From positions 5,285,001 through 5,349,000 of the forward strand of contig NC_050475.1 in the NCBI RefSeq assembly GCF_013373865.1: 64,000 nt of DNA. The letters are read 5' to 3'. Both the position numbers and the translations under genes were made by a program. The stretch comes from Monomorium pharaonis. Lineage: Eukaryota; Arthropoda; Insecta; Hymenoptera; Formicidae. Positions 26,901 through 40,500 of the stretch are shown piece after piece. The notes beneath the pieces are model-generated. The model was not told the DNA's origin. It was given only the letters and a program-made list of their open reading frames with translations, and searched no databases. Position 1 is the stretch's first letter. Every line of letters starts with the position of its first letter.

Positions 26901-27880
26901 TTTTACAATTGCGCGCGTACGATATTTATTCAATATTATATTTAATTTTCGATTAAATTATCTTAATTATTACTGATTTTGAGAAAAACATACAATTTAC
27001 ATATACGTATACGTGTATTGCAAAACTGACTGTAGGACTCTCAAATTGATTATAAGAATATTAAAACTTTTTTCAACATTTTGTTCATGCTGTCGTTTAT
27101 AATTATTTTGATGGTCTAACAAAATTATTAAAATCTGTATTTAACTAAATTTTTAAATACTTCAAGGAAATCTTTCCGGGTATTATTGAAAGTATGAACA
27201 ACGTTGCTCTAAAGTCAAGATTGCAAAGAAAAGGGTGTCCCTCACTTTATCAAGCGCTACATTGTTTTGCAATACAGACCAACGCCGTCAGTCACGCATT
27301 CGGGTCGCATTTGGCGGTTAGCCGCACAGCCACGCGAATTCGGATTGACACTGCATTGATAATGTGAATAAAGACCGCGGAATTCTGTTCTCCGATAAAT
27401 TGCGCTACACTACTGAAGACTGATAACTTTTCGCATTACATATCTGCTTTAACTATGTTTTATAAAAGTTCTACGTTCGAACATATGTTGTTCTTGATTT
27501 TTGCTGTATATGAATCATATACTTGAAAAGCAAAACTGGTACTATGCGCTATTGCTTTTTGAACAAGTTGAGTACTTCAAACGGATAATTACTTATGTAC
27601 AGTCCTAGTATAAAATTAACAAAATAAGAATAAATTATTATGGACTAGTGAAACGTCGCGATTTTATTTCGATATTGTACTTCCTTACTCGAAAAACATT
27701 AAATATATTATTAAACTCGCGAATATATATTATTATGATCGATCAGTCGATTGTGCGTTACGAATAGATATTTCCAGCCAAATTTGGAGGAAATCGTAAT
27801 TTGCGTTTAGGCGTGAGGCGCAAAAAAATTAACTAAAAAAAAATTTATAACAATTAGGAAAATGCACATTCGTGATCAAT

Positions 27881-27906
27881 CACACGCACGCACGCACGCA
27901 CGCATG

Positions 27907-27939
<33 letters not shown>
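27881..27939 (+). repeat. Compound (GCAC)n(CA)n microsatellite
   Basis: About six GCAC-type units, one with a T substitution, run into about 14 CA units ending at 27939. It is potentially Z-DNA forming (alternating purine-pyrimidine). Confidence 0.95.
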
Positions 27940-27942
<3 letters not shown>

Positions 27943-29470
27943 CGAAACCAAGAGCTGAGTTTAGCGCGGCAAGTTGGATAAGTTCCGTGCCGAGGATTTC
28001 CCTTTGAGATGTGCGAGTCATGCCGGTTGAGAATTTTTCGCGACAGTACGACATTATGTTGCTCCGGATCGTCACTGGAAATTTCCATTTTGTGCGACAC
28101 TCACGGTGCCATTCATATATACACGGCGCTGCGTCTCATGAGTTTCTTACGAGACTCACTCATGTAAAATCCTCTCGAGGAAGATATACCGCAAAATAGT
28201 GCATCACGTTCCACGAAAACACAGTACGGGAAGAACAAATTTTTTAGAAAAGAAAAGGCAGAAAAAGGAATAGAGGCTACTTGCAATCCTGAGATTATAC
28301 ATCTATATATTGTAACACTGTGATTTACTTCGGGATTTAATTATTTCCACTCATAACATTTTATAATAAATCTTCCAAATAAATAGACTATAAACTTTCT
28401 TTCTATTAGTAAAAAAGACCGAGGTAAAAATCGAGCTAAAGGTTGTAGCTCTAAATCTATGAATTTTAATAATTGTTTAAATGATTTTGTCAAAAAATGG
28501 ATTTCTAAATTTATTAAATAATAAGTGGTTTAAAAATTAAACTAGAAATCAAAACTAAAGTAACAAATGTAATATTACACATATGACGTAAACATTTCAT
28601 GAATAGCATAATATCTTTTTCTATAATTGTATAAAGTAAAATAATAATCGCTAATATAATCGAAAACGAAACTGTAAAACGATTCAAAGAAACTAATTTA
28701 GAAATTTCCTGCGGACGAGTCGTGGCAAATAACAATTCACATAAGCAGGAAGTGCAATGCACAACGTAAGTAAGAATAATGAATAAAGCTCGGTTATGAA
28801 ACCCTGAAGCCACACAGAAATTGCGAAGGTGATATACGAAGCATGGGAAATTTGTGAATTAATCGTGAATTTCGTACGAAGAAAATGGGAAGGGCAAATC
28901 AGAAAGTCAGAGAAATCCTTGGAAGAGACGATAACAAAGCTCTCGCATGCAATGCACCTCTGTATCCGTGTATGCGTGCGTATGTGTGACTGGTGGGTAG
29001 ATTGGCGATGCCTTACAGAGGGGATTGGCTAGCTGTGACCCGATTCTACCTCTATTCCACTTCTATCCGTAGCCCTATCTAGTTTACTACTTCGCTCTCG
29101 AATGCCCGCCACTGTGGAGAGGACAAACGAGAAAAAAGGAGACGAAGGAACAAAGATGGGAGTATAGGAAGAACGCGTGTGACGCGTGAAGGAAAAAGAG
29201 GGAGGGCAAGCAGCTCGAGTATATGCGAGGTCCTTCCTTGGCGGTGGAAACTGATCGCTATTCCGAATGGCTTGGTTGGATATAAAAGGAAAATCGAATT
29301 TGACCGATGCCGTTGGGAGAGAAGAGGCGGAAGGAAGAACGAGAGAGGAGAGACGCCTGGGCGCCCAGGTGTGGCACGGACGGTGGGCTTATTGGGATAC
29401 GTATCCCATTCGTAGGTGGAAAGGAAAACAGGATGTAGAGGGAAAGACGCGGTTCTTGTCGGAATGTAGA

Positions 29471-29495
29471 AAGGAAGGAAGGAAGGAAGGAAGGA
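29471..29495 (+). repeat. (AAGG)n microsatellite
   Basis: Six AAGG units within a strongly purine-rich + strand stretch (about 29100-29500). Confidence 0.9.
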
Positions 29496-31156
29496 ACTGT
29501 TTGGCACGATGGGAAATCGAATCAATGCGGCAAAAACTCCAGGATATTCTACGGTAGACAGGATGAGATTACGTGCGTTTGGAGACAATTATCGTCACGT
29601 CGATTCGATTCCGATCAGGTTTAGCGTCCCCGCGTGCAAGTCAAGCCCCGTCGGATTGATCAAAGCATCTCTTTAAAGTCCAAACGAGATCTTGACGTTG
29701 TCGCACCAGTGACTACGATAAAAAATGCTGTAAACGCCTCGTAATCCGCGCTCGCGCGCGCGGAAATGATTTGTCACGGAAATAAAAGGGCACTTTCTCT
29801 CAAACATATTTTAACACTTTAAACCCTTAGTATCTGGTAATAGTACTAGTGGTACTAGTATAGCATTTAAATCGTTAAGAGGTACTTCAATCTTTTTACA
29901 GCAAAGTGAATATACTTACAGAACAGAACTTTTCACGACTAGACGATTTGTTTCCTCTTGTCGATGATATGCTACTGATATCTTTTTTAATTTGATGATA
30001 AACTCAAACGAAATTGAACGTTAAGCTTGTTAAACTTTTTTGAATGTGTACTTGTCATGAAAATTCTATGAATACTGTTTCAAATTCTCTTTGAGAAAAA
30101 AGATAATATCTTTATAAAATTCATTTCTTAGCAGAAAATCTTTTATATTTTCAGGAAGCTAAATTTCTCTCTTTCTCTCTCTCTCTATTTATCTATCTAT
30201 CTATTCTATTAAAATAAAATAATTAATGAAATATAAGAGATGGAAATTCACCTAATGAAATAAATATAAAAATTAACTAAAAAATAAATTTTAATCAATT
30301 AATAAATTTATGAATTGATCAAATAACTTATTGATATTTTACTTAACGAAAGTATTCCTTAATAATTTCCTTAATAATGTCTTTATTCTTAAATTTCCTT
30401 TTCTCTGATATTATTCTTTCGAAAAAGAGGTATCCTTGTTTCGAATTTTAGGCAGTGATCATATGTACATTCCACCGCATTCCCGTGAAGTTCAAAGATA
30501 CTCTTGGCGTCGATCAAGAGGTGCATGGTGCACAGGTAACGGAGGCGATAAAATTTGTCCGGAAGTTTACACAAAGGAAAACTTAAAAAAAAAAAAATCC
30601 CGCGTGCCATAACGACCACGAATTGCACTATAAAGGAAAACCGGAGAGAAAAGAAAGAGAGAGAAAGAAGAAAGGGAGGCAGATGCCTCTTTTCCCTGGT
30701 TTTTCCGCGCGAGCAATCTACCTCTTGTCAACATGTTTGTTAAAGAGAGACAGGGGGCGGATAGAGGAGGGCATTGGGGAGGCGGAAGACCACCGGGAAG
30801 TGGAATACGTTCTTCGGTAACTAATGACAGTTCGGAGAAGTTTGCCTTGCTCCTTGCACCGCTGCCCTTCCAAGTTTTCCAATCGGCCAAAAACTCGCAA
30901 ACTGACATTTACCTAGAAGGATTTACTTTGCGATATACCAGAACCGTCCCTTTCTCTACCTCTGTTATCGGTGGCTCTTTCCACTGGCGCGACCGTCGAC
31001 GCCGGGAGCACTTTCCAATCATCCCCGAGCGTTCGACTTCTCGTTTTCCTACCTCCGCTGTCTTATCGAATCTTTCTTTAAACTAAGGCGACGCGATAAA
31101 ATCCGCAAGAGCTGGCAATTCGGCCTCGTTCGGTATAATCGGAGAGATGTGGAAAA

Positions 31157-31168
31157 GGGGGGGGGGGG
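31157..31168 (+). repeat. G12 homopolymer
   Basis: Twelve consecutive G; similar G-runs occur at 23941-23950 and 57547-57557. Such runs are rare in an AT-rich genome and prone to slippage or sequencing error. Confidence 0.9.
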
Positions 31169-32318
31169 TAGTGATCGAAATTGTTTTCGTGCGCATATCG
31201 TCTCAGTGTTATCTTGAGGGATGTCGAACCCCTCTCTGTTTCCCTCTCTCTGATATTGATTTGAACACAGTCAATCGATAAAAATGGAAACGTTTATTTC
31301 ATAATACCCTTTTCCTTGGAAAAATAATTTGAAATATTTACGATACAGCGTAATGATGAGGGAAATATGTGAAAAGAACGTTTTTGATACACTTATACAT
31401 ATTTCCAGACTTTTTCAATAAAATTATTGTTTTATATTAAGATAACAACAACTAAGGAAACATTGGAAGAAATAAAAATACATTTTTAAAATAAATATCT
31501 TATCATGAATATCTTTAAAATTATTATACATGATTTACATAATATTTCCATTTCTGTTAGAAGAAAGTGTAGAATTCTAATTCTATATCTGTTTGTTAAT
31601 TTTTTTAAAATTAAAGTCATCACTCGTACAAACATGCGCGACACATCGGAAACATACAGGCTCTTTTAAAAACAAAATGTTTGCAGTGTCGAATACTTGC
31701 TGAAAGCATGGCTTTTTGCTACATATATCTCCTGTGTTGCAAATATTGCCGATACGTGCATGTAGTAACATTATATTTATCGAGACATATTTATATTGAT
31801 AGTTATAATAGTTTTTTTTTCTCTATCCTGATATGTACAGTCAGGCGTGTATTTTGTATATACGCGATGTACAAACAAAATGCCTTATTTTTCGAATGTA
31901 GCTTGTATTGAAATATTGGAGCTCATGTCCTCAATCCTGTCATGAGGATTAGATATATTTGAGATTGAATCTAGATACAAGAAATAAACAGAACAAAACA
32001 GGATTCGCGCAGAGCATAAAAATAATACAAAAGATTATCTTATGGTATGAGCAAAACAACAATGAGGGAAAGAATATTGTAGACTAGATAGAAATCAAGC
32101 AATAGAAAAGTCCAAGCTCGCGACCAATTTATATTAATAATAAATATTAAAAATATTTAGGGTAAGTTAAATTAAAATTACAATAATATTAAAATGATAT
32201 TGTATTTGTCTATAAAATATAATATTTCTCGTTGCTCACACTTGATTATTAATTCGCTTTAACTTTTTATCTTTTGAAAGGAAAAAATGATTATATCAAA
32301 AACACATAGAACGTTTTA

Positions 32319-32414
32319 CACTGTAAAAAAATTTGCGTAAAATTACATCTATTATAGTGGGTCTCAAAATTACTCACTATAATAAATGTATTTTTATACA
32401 ATTTTTTTACAGTG
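32319..32414. mobile_element. 96-bp palindromic MITE with CACTG termini and TA duplication
   Basis: The element starts CACTGTAAAAAAATT and ends with its reverse complement, AATTTTTTTACAGTG. TA flanks both sides (32317-32318 and 32415-32416). The arms (about 32319-32362 and 32371-32414) stay nearly complementary over their whole length, meeting at a loop of fewer than 10 bases around 32363-32370. A near-perfect palindrome with TA duplication and no coding capacity is typical of a Tc1/mariner-related MITE. The family name is not known to me, and no second copy was seen in the window. Confidence 0.8.
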
Positions 32415-35400
32415 TAGCCCATTTAACTTAATTTTGCATTCAATTGCTGTATTAGATTTATTCTAAACACGTTAAATAAATTGAATTATTAATATTAGAG
32501 AATGTCATCGATTTTAATAGTTTACGAATAATGTTGGATCATTGGTATCGTCAAATAATCAGTAAAATTGGAATAATTGAAACAATCGATAGTTTTTATC
32601 AATAGTGGCGTTAGTATTCGAGGCGATAAAACGTCTCGCGCGATTGAAGGCTAAATCGGAATAATCGATTTCACCCGACGCGAGGTTTTACGATAAACTT
32701 CGCGAATGCTGCACCAGTTTGCTCCGATACGTTGCTACGTGAGTGATAAGATTATACGTTACAGCAAGTGCATTCAACCTTTACAATTTCGTATTCACTC
32801 CTGTAATCTTGCAAAACGACACTCGAGAGTGCCAACAAAGTGTTTCTGCACTGCTCAAATGTCTATGAATGCTCTTTTAAATTAATATTCACATGTTTTA
32901 ATATTTTCAAAATGTCGTTTATCTTCTAAATGATAGAGTTGGATAGATAATTAATAGATAAATAGGCAGGAGATTTTACATTGTCCGCTTTTTTTTTTGT
33001 AAACCATAACGCAATAATTCAAACCATTAAACTTTCATCTTAAATTTAAGATTTTTATTCTTATATTGATTAATTATAATTGACGTGCACTCACAGTATT
33101 ATCAATTGCAAATTTTATTAGTTTAGAAATAAAACACACCCGACATTGGATTGTTATTTCATTTGTCTTCATTAATGTTTAATTCGTGTGGATGTATGTA
33201 TGGGTGGGGGTACATGGATGTACGGCTGCCTTCCGTTGGGAGTAGTCTATCAAGTCAACGGTACGCTTCTGTGATTAGTTTCATCTTACGACGAGGAAGC
33301 GTGCTTTTGTAGTGGAGGAGCTTCCTCGAGGTCGAACCATGGGCAGTAACGTGTCCAACAGCTTAATCTTTAACTAATCCGAGTTCCCTCCGCGCGACGC
33401 CCGCGAGGAATTAGGGGTAATCCGAAACACGGGTTTAATGACCAACTACTCCTCATATAGCCGCACGTCGAATCCAAAGTAGCCGCGCGTTTACACAGCC
33501 TTAAGTAACGATCTTAAAGCTTATTGTTAGAACGAGATTGCCCAAGTTGTAAGTAAGGGAATTACCAAAGCAGATTTTAGCATAAGCGCGAAGGAATTTT
33601 ATTAATTAACTATCATAACAAGGGATTGTGTATCTCTACTCGGTAATAATTTATAATCGTGTTAATCGATCTTTATTTAAATTTGTATGAAAGCATAATT
33701 TAATTAATACGTAGCGTACTGTATTTAAAAATAATTGTTTCTAAAGAGACAAATGTCGATTATAAATTTTTATTTTAGCTTTACATTAATCTTTTTTTTT
33801 CTCTCTAATATTCACGCGAACAAATTAATAAATTTAATGCGTTCAACATTGTCAACAAAACGATCGTGTCAAAAGAGATCGCTTTATTTTTATTTTATCG
33901 CCTTTTATGATTTCGATAAATTTCCATTCGATGCCGATCATTTTAACTTTTTTTTTTAAATCGAGTAAAGTATCGGATTTGCGCGTGGAAGCTAGCCTAC
34001 AATCGCATACAACAAAGTGCAATTAATCTCCCGCGAGTCGACAAGTATGCCGTAGCCTTGTCGATCGCGATCAAGAGAGGATCCATTAATAAAGCAGATC
34101 CGACAAACGATTTCAGCAAGCGATGGAGCACCCTGTGCACCACGGAATTACATCGTGGCCGTGCACGATAGTTTACAGTTATTTATAACGAGATTTATAC
34201 GCGTCCACATGGAATAAGGATGTGATTTATGGCGCGGCGAGAGCAAGGTGATACTCAAAAATCGTTTCCTTCTTTTACAGCTGCGCAAACAGCAATTTAT
34301 AGCATGTAATCGTTTACCTGTCGTACGTAAGAGATTTTGGATCTATTGGATCGCAATAATAGCGATTGCGTTATAAAAATGTTTATCGAGTGTATAGCTG
34401 ATGTGAGCCCGATCACCTTTATTTTGATATGCCCAATATAAATTTTGTAAATTCTATCAAACCTAATAAATTTTATGGACACATGCAACCACATATATTT
34501 TATTATTAAATCTAAAATAAATTACGGCAAGTTAATAAAATCGCAAAAGATCTCACGAAGTTTACAATTAATTGCATTATGATTCTCGTCCGTTTTTATT
34601 AATAATTTTAGCTTGACGTCAAAAAGACTAAACATAAAAAATAAAAATCCGAGGAGTTATCATATTTCTAAATAACATCTGTTTCGTTATTTGAAAAGTG
34701 CGAGGAGATCCAATTTCATTCTTGCACTTCCAATTGCTGCTTGTACTTGACTCATTGTTTTGTTTGTTTTTACCCTTGATCAGAATTCGCGGAAATTTAT
34801 TCTAATTGCGCTCGAAATTTTATTTGCGACGACGAACGCGCGATATTAATAGCGAGATTACATTGTGCACGAAGGCTTTGACACGTGAGGTCTGCCTTAA
34901 CGTTCGGTCATGAAATGCTAAACGAAACTCGTGCTTGATCCCGCTCCGTATATAATTGAGGCTTTGATAAGCTTCGCGTTGGTATCGATCGGGCCACGGC
35001 CCGGGCGTTTAAACTGTCCGATCGTCTTGGCCCTAAATGCCAGTGGGGAAATGTCCGTTGGCGGCGATAATGCAACTATTATGTCCGCGGTTATCCTTCG
35101 AATCGGAACTGGCGTGGTTAACAGGTACGAGAAGTTGACGAGTTAATTCCGCGCGCAGTAAAGTGCATTTGCAAGGGAGATTTAAGAAACGTTCTTTTTT
35201 TTTAAATTATCAAACTTTCTTATATCGTAGTAGTAGAATTTTCTTTAGAGTCTTCTGAAATTTGAAGATTCTACAAACGAACGAAACTCTTTAACGGCAT
35301 AATTGATAGGAATCAATTATTATAATTTGCTACATAATCAAACTAGCATAAATTAAAAAAAAAATTAATTTAATTATATTTTTGGCATTATGTTTCGTAA

Positions 35401-36458
35401 GTGAGTGAGACAGACTGTGATTGTTACTCGGTAAGATTTGCGGCGAGCAATTTAAATATCAACGTTTGACTCACTTTTACTGAAAGTTTTACACCTAGTT
35501 ATTAACTGCGGCAGCGTTTGTATTATTAGTTCGGCCATTATAGTATCGATTGTCTTTTGTCGACAATGAAACGGGAAGAAGGGAGTTTATTGAATCACGA
35601 TTTCCATCTCCGATGGGATCTACGTTTATCGCGTAATATGGCTGTGAAATTGTCTGGCCGCATGCGACACGATCGTAGCCGAAAGGCTCGCCACGAAAGC
35701 TCGTCCACTCTCACACGGTCTCGATCTCGTTATTCCCGCAACGCATTAAAGCTCGAGTGGATTTCTCTCTCTCTCTCTCTCTCTCGCTCGTTGGCTCGCA
35801 TGGTGCGTGCTTGTCCCCTGTTAAATTCATTTCGCGGGACGGATATAATGCTTTTTAACGAGTTTGCGTAAGGCGTCCAACCAACAAACTTGGACGAAAC
35901 TCCGAGATTTATGCTTTGGCCGAAGACGCTGCAATAAAGGAGCTTGCTGGGTCGAGGCCGCTGTAGCAGCTTTTGAGTGTCTTGAGCCTGATGACCTAGA
36001 ATTATCGTCCTCTTAACGTAAGCTTCTCACGAATCTATTTTTACCTTCTAGCCAAATATGGTCGAAAAATCTATGTATATTATCGCGATGTGTCTCTTGC
36101 TAATTATAGTACTATTAAAAGAATTATTATTTCTCGTTTATTTCTTATAGTATTTTTTAGGAAAAGCTTTATCTTTCTTGTTTCAACATTGTTTCAACAA
36201 TATTCACGCAGTGAAAGTATGTTTAATTTTTAAAAGCCTCGTACAAATGTACAATCCTTTTGATCCTTTTGATAATTGATCTATAACTTGCTGTTATGTA
36301 TGGATATTGGGATGTTCGACGCGTACAGCCTCGCCTAACGCTACTTGACAATCGTTTCGGATCGCATTCGAAATGACGACAGTTTCGAGTTTCTCTGTTG
36401 CCAGAAATTTAGTTCCATTAACGAATTTACGTCATATCGGCGCAACAACCGCGACTAT

Positions 36459-36499
36459 TTGAGTTCTGGTCAGGTCTGTGTCCCAGGAGAGTTACCTGA
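36459..36499 (+). promoter_or_regulatory. CAGGT/ACCTGA hairpin element, copy A
   Basis: TTGAGTTCTGGTCAGGT, a short spacer, then CCCAGGAGAGTTACCTGA. TCAGGT (36470-36475) and ACCTGA (36494-36499) are inverted. The block is closely matched by copy B at 37526, about 1.07 kb downstream. CAGGT/ACCTG is the core of E2-box sites bound by Snail/Scratch/Zfh1-type zinc fingers. That binding is inferred only; the shared sequence is what is seen. Confidence 0.5.
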
Positions 36500-36645
36500 G
36501 AGCGCGCCGAACAGATGGCAATGTGTTGCTTTTTAATTGGATTGAATTCTGCAGAACGGAACTCTCGCTATGGCTGCGACGCGTTCAGCATAGCTGTATT
36601 AAAATCGACCGTTTCCCGTCACTCTAGAAGTTCGATTATATTTAC

Positions 36646-36661
36646 CGAATGACGTCATTCG
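36646..36661. promoter_or_regulatory. 16-bp palindrome containing a full CRE
   Basis: CGAATGACGTCATTCG is a perfect 16-bp palindrome centred on TGACGTCA, the full cAMP-response element bound by CREB/ATF-type bZIP dimers. It sits about 150 bp after hairpin element A. The motif is seen directly; factor binding is inference. Confidence 0.45.
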
Positions 36662-37525
36662 TTAGGATTCACCATATATCTCGTTCGCGTGACGATGTTT
36701 CGCGTTTTTTTTTTCCAGATAGAATATCTATCTACCGGACCTATTATCGGAAGTACATCAGCACCTTTGTGCGCGTTATCAAGCGTAATTTCTCAGATGC
36801 TTATCCCCGAATGACTTTTAGGCTAATTGAGGTGAAAAAAAATTGAGTACGAATTTATAGATGCAATGATCTTGATTTATTGGCACTGGTACACTGATCT
36901 AATTATTCTTAAATTGAATTCTTAATTATAAATGAAAAGATTACTAAGAATAATATTGATTATATGAAAAAAATATAAAATTATTTTAAATGTGATTTTA
37001 TAAAATGTTAATAAACGATACATATTTAAACTTCTTAAATTTGAAATTTCCCAATAGTTCAGATTCGATATTTCATATATGGTTCGCACATCTTTAGTAA
37101 CTAACTCTGAAATAAAAATGTTACAGATAAAACTTTTAATATTTCATAAAGACGAATATATATTCTCGAAACTTAATTTGTATTTGCTATAAAAGTCTTC
37201 GATTTTCAGTCAATCATTCTATTCCTGGAATTTATTACTCAAAAGTTGCCAATACATCAACTTTTTTCCGGAAGAGACATTGTACTCATCGAGAAAGTCG
37301 CGCGGTATATCTTTAAATTAATGTTATATTTTATCCAAATAGAGAGCTACTAGGATACTCTTCTGCATCTCGAACGCGCCGTTATGGTTTATGCAAATAA
37401 TAGAGAGCTCGATTACGCGTTATGCAACAATTGAAACTCGGGGAAATGCTACGGGGCATTTGACCCATTATAACGAGCGTCACTCGATTCCGAGATCGCG
37501 ATGCGAGCGGAACTGTAACCGATGT

Positions 37526-37575
37526 TTGAGTTCCGGTCAGGTAACACACGTACCCCAGGAGAGATACCTGACCGG
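37526..37575 (+). promoter_or_regulatory. CAGGTA/TACCTG hairpin element, copy B
   Basis: TTGAGTTCCGGTCAGGTA at the left end, then CCCCAGGAGAGATACCTGA and CCGG. CCGGTCAGGTA (37533-37543) and TACCTGACCGG (37565-37575) form a perfect 11-bp stem, extended by one A-T pair, with a 21-base loop. It shares TTGAGTTC-GGTCAGGT and CCCAGGAGAG-TACCTGA with copy A; the spacer differs by 5 bases. The conserved loop (CCCAGGAGAG) is unexpected if only the paired arms mattered. Confidence 0.5.
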
Positions 37576-40500
37576 AGAGCAGACTGCGGGAGTTATCGTG
37601 TACTTGATCCTCCTCTCGCGTTCCAAAACGGCAGCACTTCGCTCACTTACCCGTAGAGACACTACTGTTGGAGTTTGCGTTAAAGTTTCGCCACTTCTCA
37701 ATTCCCGACTCTTCTTCTGTGTCCTTAAACTTCCTTTCCTCGCCTCTCTCTAGGCCTCTGACGTACGCTTCGTTCATTCGAATGCTTGCAAAGAACACTG
37801 CCGTTTGCTTTCTTCATTCTTTTCTTTGTCCAATCTATTATTTATCGGTCACTATACTTAGTTGTATAATTATTGTTAAAAGGCTCTCATTATTTTATCG
37901 TTTAGAAACGTCAAGAAAATGATCTGTACAGGTTTTATTCTTTATTGATTCGTTGCTTTAGCGATTTGTAATTTTTTATATATATTATTAATTTTATTCT
38001 ATTTCGAATCTATTTGTGATGACTGTGTCTTTTTTTACTAATATTTTGTTCAGAAACATATTTTGGCATTTTTATGATTTCGTCTGTTAATGTAAAATTT
38101 CTTTTCTGTAAAAGTTTATTTGACCAAAATTTGAAAGGAACAGGAGGATTAAAAGCTTTGCCAAACGTGTGATTAAAATCTGCATTTGGCATTGTTACGT
38201 TTAAAGTTCGATGAGCAGTTTAATGTTAAAACAAAAAAATTTTTCGTCGTATAACAAAAAATATTCTGTAGCTCTTGGCTCTTCACGTATTTCCTGTTCT
38301 TCTGGGAATTTAATTTCTGAATTGGATAAAATACGTCTGTCTGTGTGTATAGCTCTTCTTTTCGCTTTTTCTCGCCTCCTCTTTCTACGGTGATCCGCGT
38401 CTCTATCCCTTCAACCGGCTGCAACCGGAAGTTAAACGAAGAGGTAATCCCGTGCAAATATCTCGGAATCAGCGATAGTTCCACTAACTTACGGGCGAAC
38501 AACTCTTTCCCGTTTCCGCGCTCCGGGTTATCGCATAATATATTGTCCGCCGAGTGGAATATCGTGTCGCGACTACCGCCGACGTGCCGCAAACTAGAAC
38601 GAGCAAAGCCGAAAATTTTCCTGTCCCGCAGTTTAGGAGCGACCTTGACCCACAAGATTAAGCCGAATTTGCATGCTAGAAATTAATTCGTTCGCACAGA
38701 ATGAATCAGTTAAATCACACGAATAATACTAGATAAAATGTAAATCAGATTTTAAGGTAAAATTCCGTGTGCATAAATAGACTGTTAAAAAAAACAGCAG
38801 ATGCTTCGCCTTTGTGTGTTTTATCTTCCAACTTAACTCCAAATTAAATAATTGTTATAAAATATTTGCCATTTATACATACATACATATATATTGTATA
38901 TATAAGTTACAGTATTTGTTAAAAAATTTTGTTGAAAAGTTCATTTCATTTTTGATAAAAATATTGATATACATATAATACAATACTGATCAGCAAACCT
39001 AGTCGCGATTGTCTCGGGGAAAAAATGTAATGGAAGAATATAGATTTTTATAGATGTATAGATGGATTTATAGATATCTCGGAAAAATTGCTTTTGCAAG
39101 CGCGAGTGCTCGCTGAAAGTAAATATAAATTCAAAGGCCGCAGTCATCATGCAGTCGATACGCTGACCCATAACTTGCCGTTTCTTCTATTTTTACGAAA
39201 TATTTACGTCCCCAAATGCACGATGCGCACATACAGAAATCGTAGAAATAACGTTCGAGCGAATGTATTTTGCGAAGGAGAAAACGCCATTGGTATCTAT
39301 GTGCAGGAACGGGAATTTGTTCGGAATGAAATTTTCGCAAACTGTGCTCGAGACCGACGGGTTTTTCTACGAGCCTGACTACGAGTTCGTATTCAATGTG
39401 TGATGCAAAATGATACAGTGCGATCCACAATAAAACACAGTATAAAATTTAAAAATTTGATTTTCAGATTTCAAAAAATTTGATTTTGTCATTGTACATA
39501 AACAGCTTCATGTAAATATAGGTAGTTGAATTCTGGAATGTACAATTATGCGATATATATTCTTGGATGTAATATTTAAAAAAGAATTATTATTATAATA
39601 TAAAAAAAATTATTATTGCAAAGAGCTACAAAGTATTTATATTCGAATTTTTACAAGCACTGCTATTATTTTTCTTTCATGTATTGCGCGAATAGTTTTT
39701 CGTGTCTTCTCTTCAAGATTTAAATAGTTGCTATTTCGTGAATCCCGCGAAACTTTTTGAAGATAGCTTCCAATATCGATCCATTATATTATATATGCTA
39801 TACCTTCGTGAACCATCTCTTACGTATTATACATATGTGTAATACGCGTTTCAATGACGAATATCGAGGAATCTGGGCCACTGGTTAAATTCCGCGCGGA
39901 AAGAGATGACGGCGCCAAGTTGCATATCGCAAGTCGTGTCTGCGCATCTTTTCGCGTACGTACATATATGCACGTATGCACCGATCCGCATCTGTAATCC
40001 ACGTATCTTTCGTACGTGCAATTCCGTTCGGCGGAAACGAGTAACGACAGATCTATCTTGAGCCACGAAATTACTTCGAACGGAAAGCCGGATATAGAAA
40101 GCTTGGAGAGTGATCGTTATTGCTGAAATAATTAATCCATTGCTCTAACTCCTTGATTTGTAACATCGGCTGCAGATTGCTGAGAGATTGAAGTAGTGAA
40201 TAAATCTATGAAGGCATTTTACTATTTCTCACAGGTATTTTAAATATTATTAGTTACACAAAAAATATTTTATTTATGATTTAATTTAACAAATAGAATT
40301 CCTGCAAAGTAAGATAATAAACGGTCGGTTTAAATTGTTAATTAAATGATAAATTATATTGAATAAACCCTACAGTTTTGATAATTTATTCAAAGTAGCA
40401 TGATGTTATAAATATTCAAAATGTTTAATGCATATCTTAACATTACAATTTCTGAAAATATTTTATTTTATTATTTTATTTCGATTTATTTACCTTTTTT

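Noticed and set aside
29079..29588. 169-codon open frame on the minus strand
   Set aside because: Generated by strand purine bias and the AAGG repeat (Phe/Leu/Ser/Pro-rich); no domain.
38010..38655. Adjacent minus-strand open frames that looked protein-like
   Set aside because: The two frames do not join through plausible splice sites and match no family I recognise.
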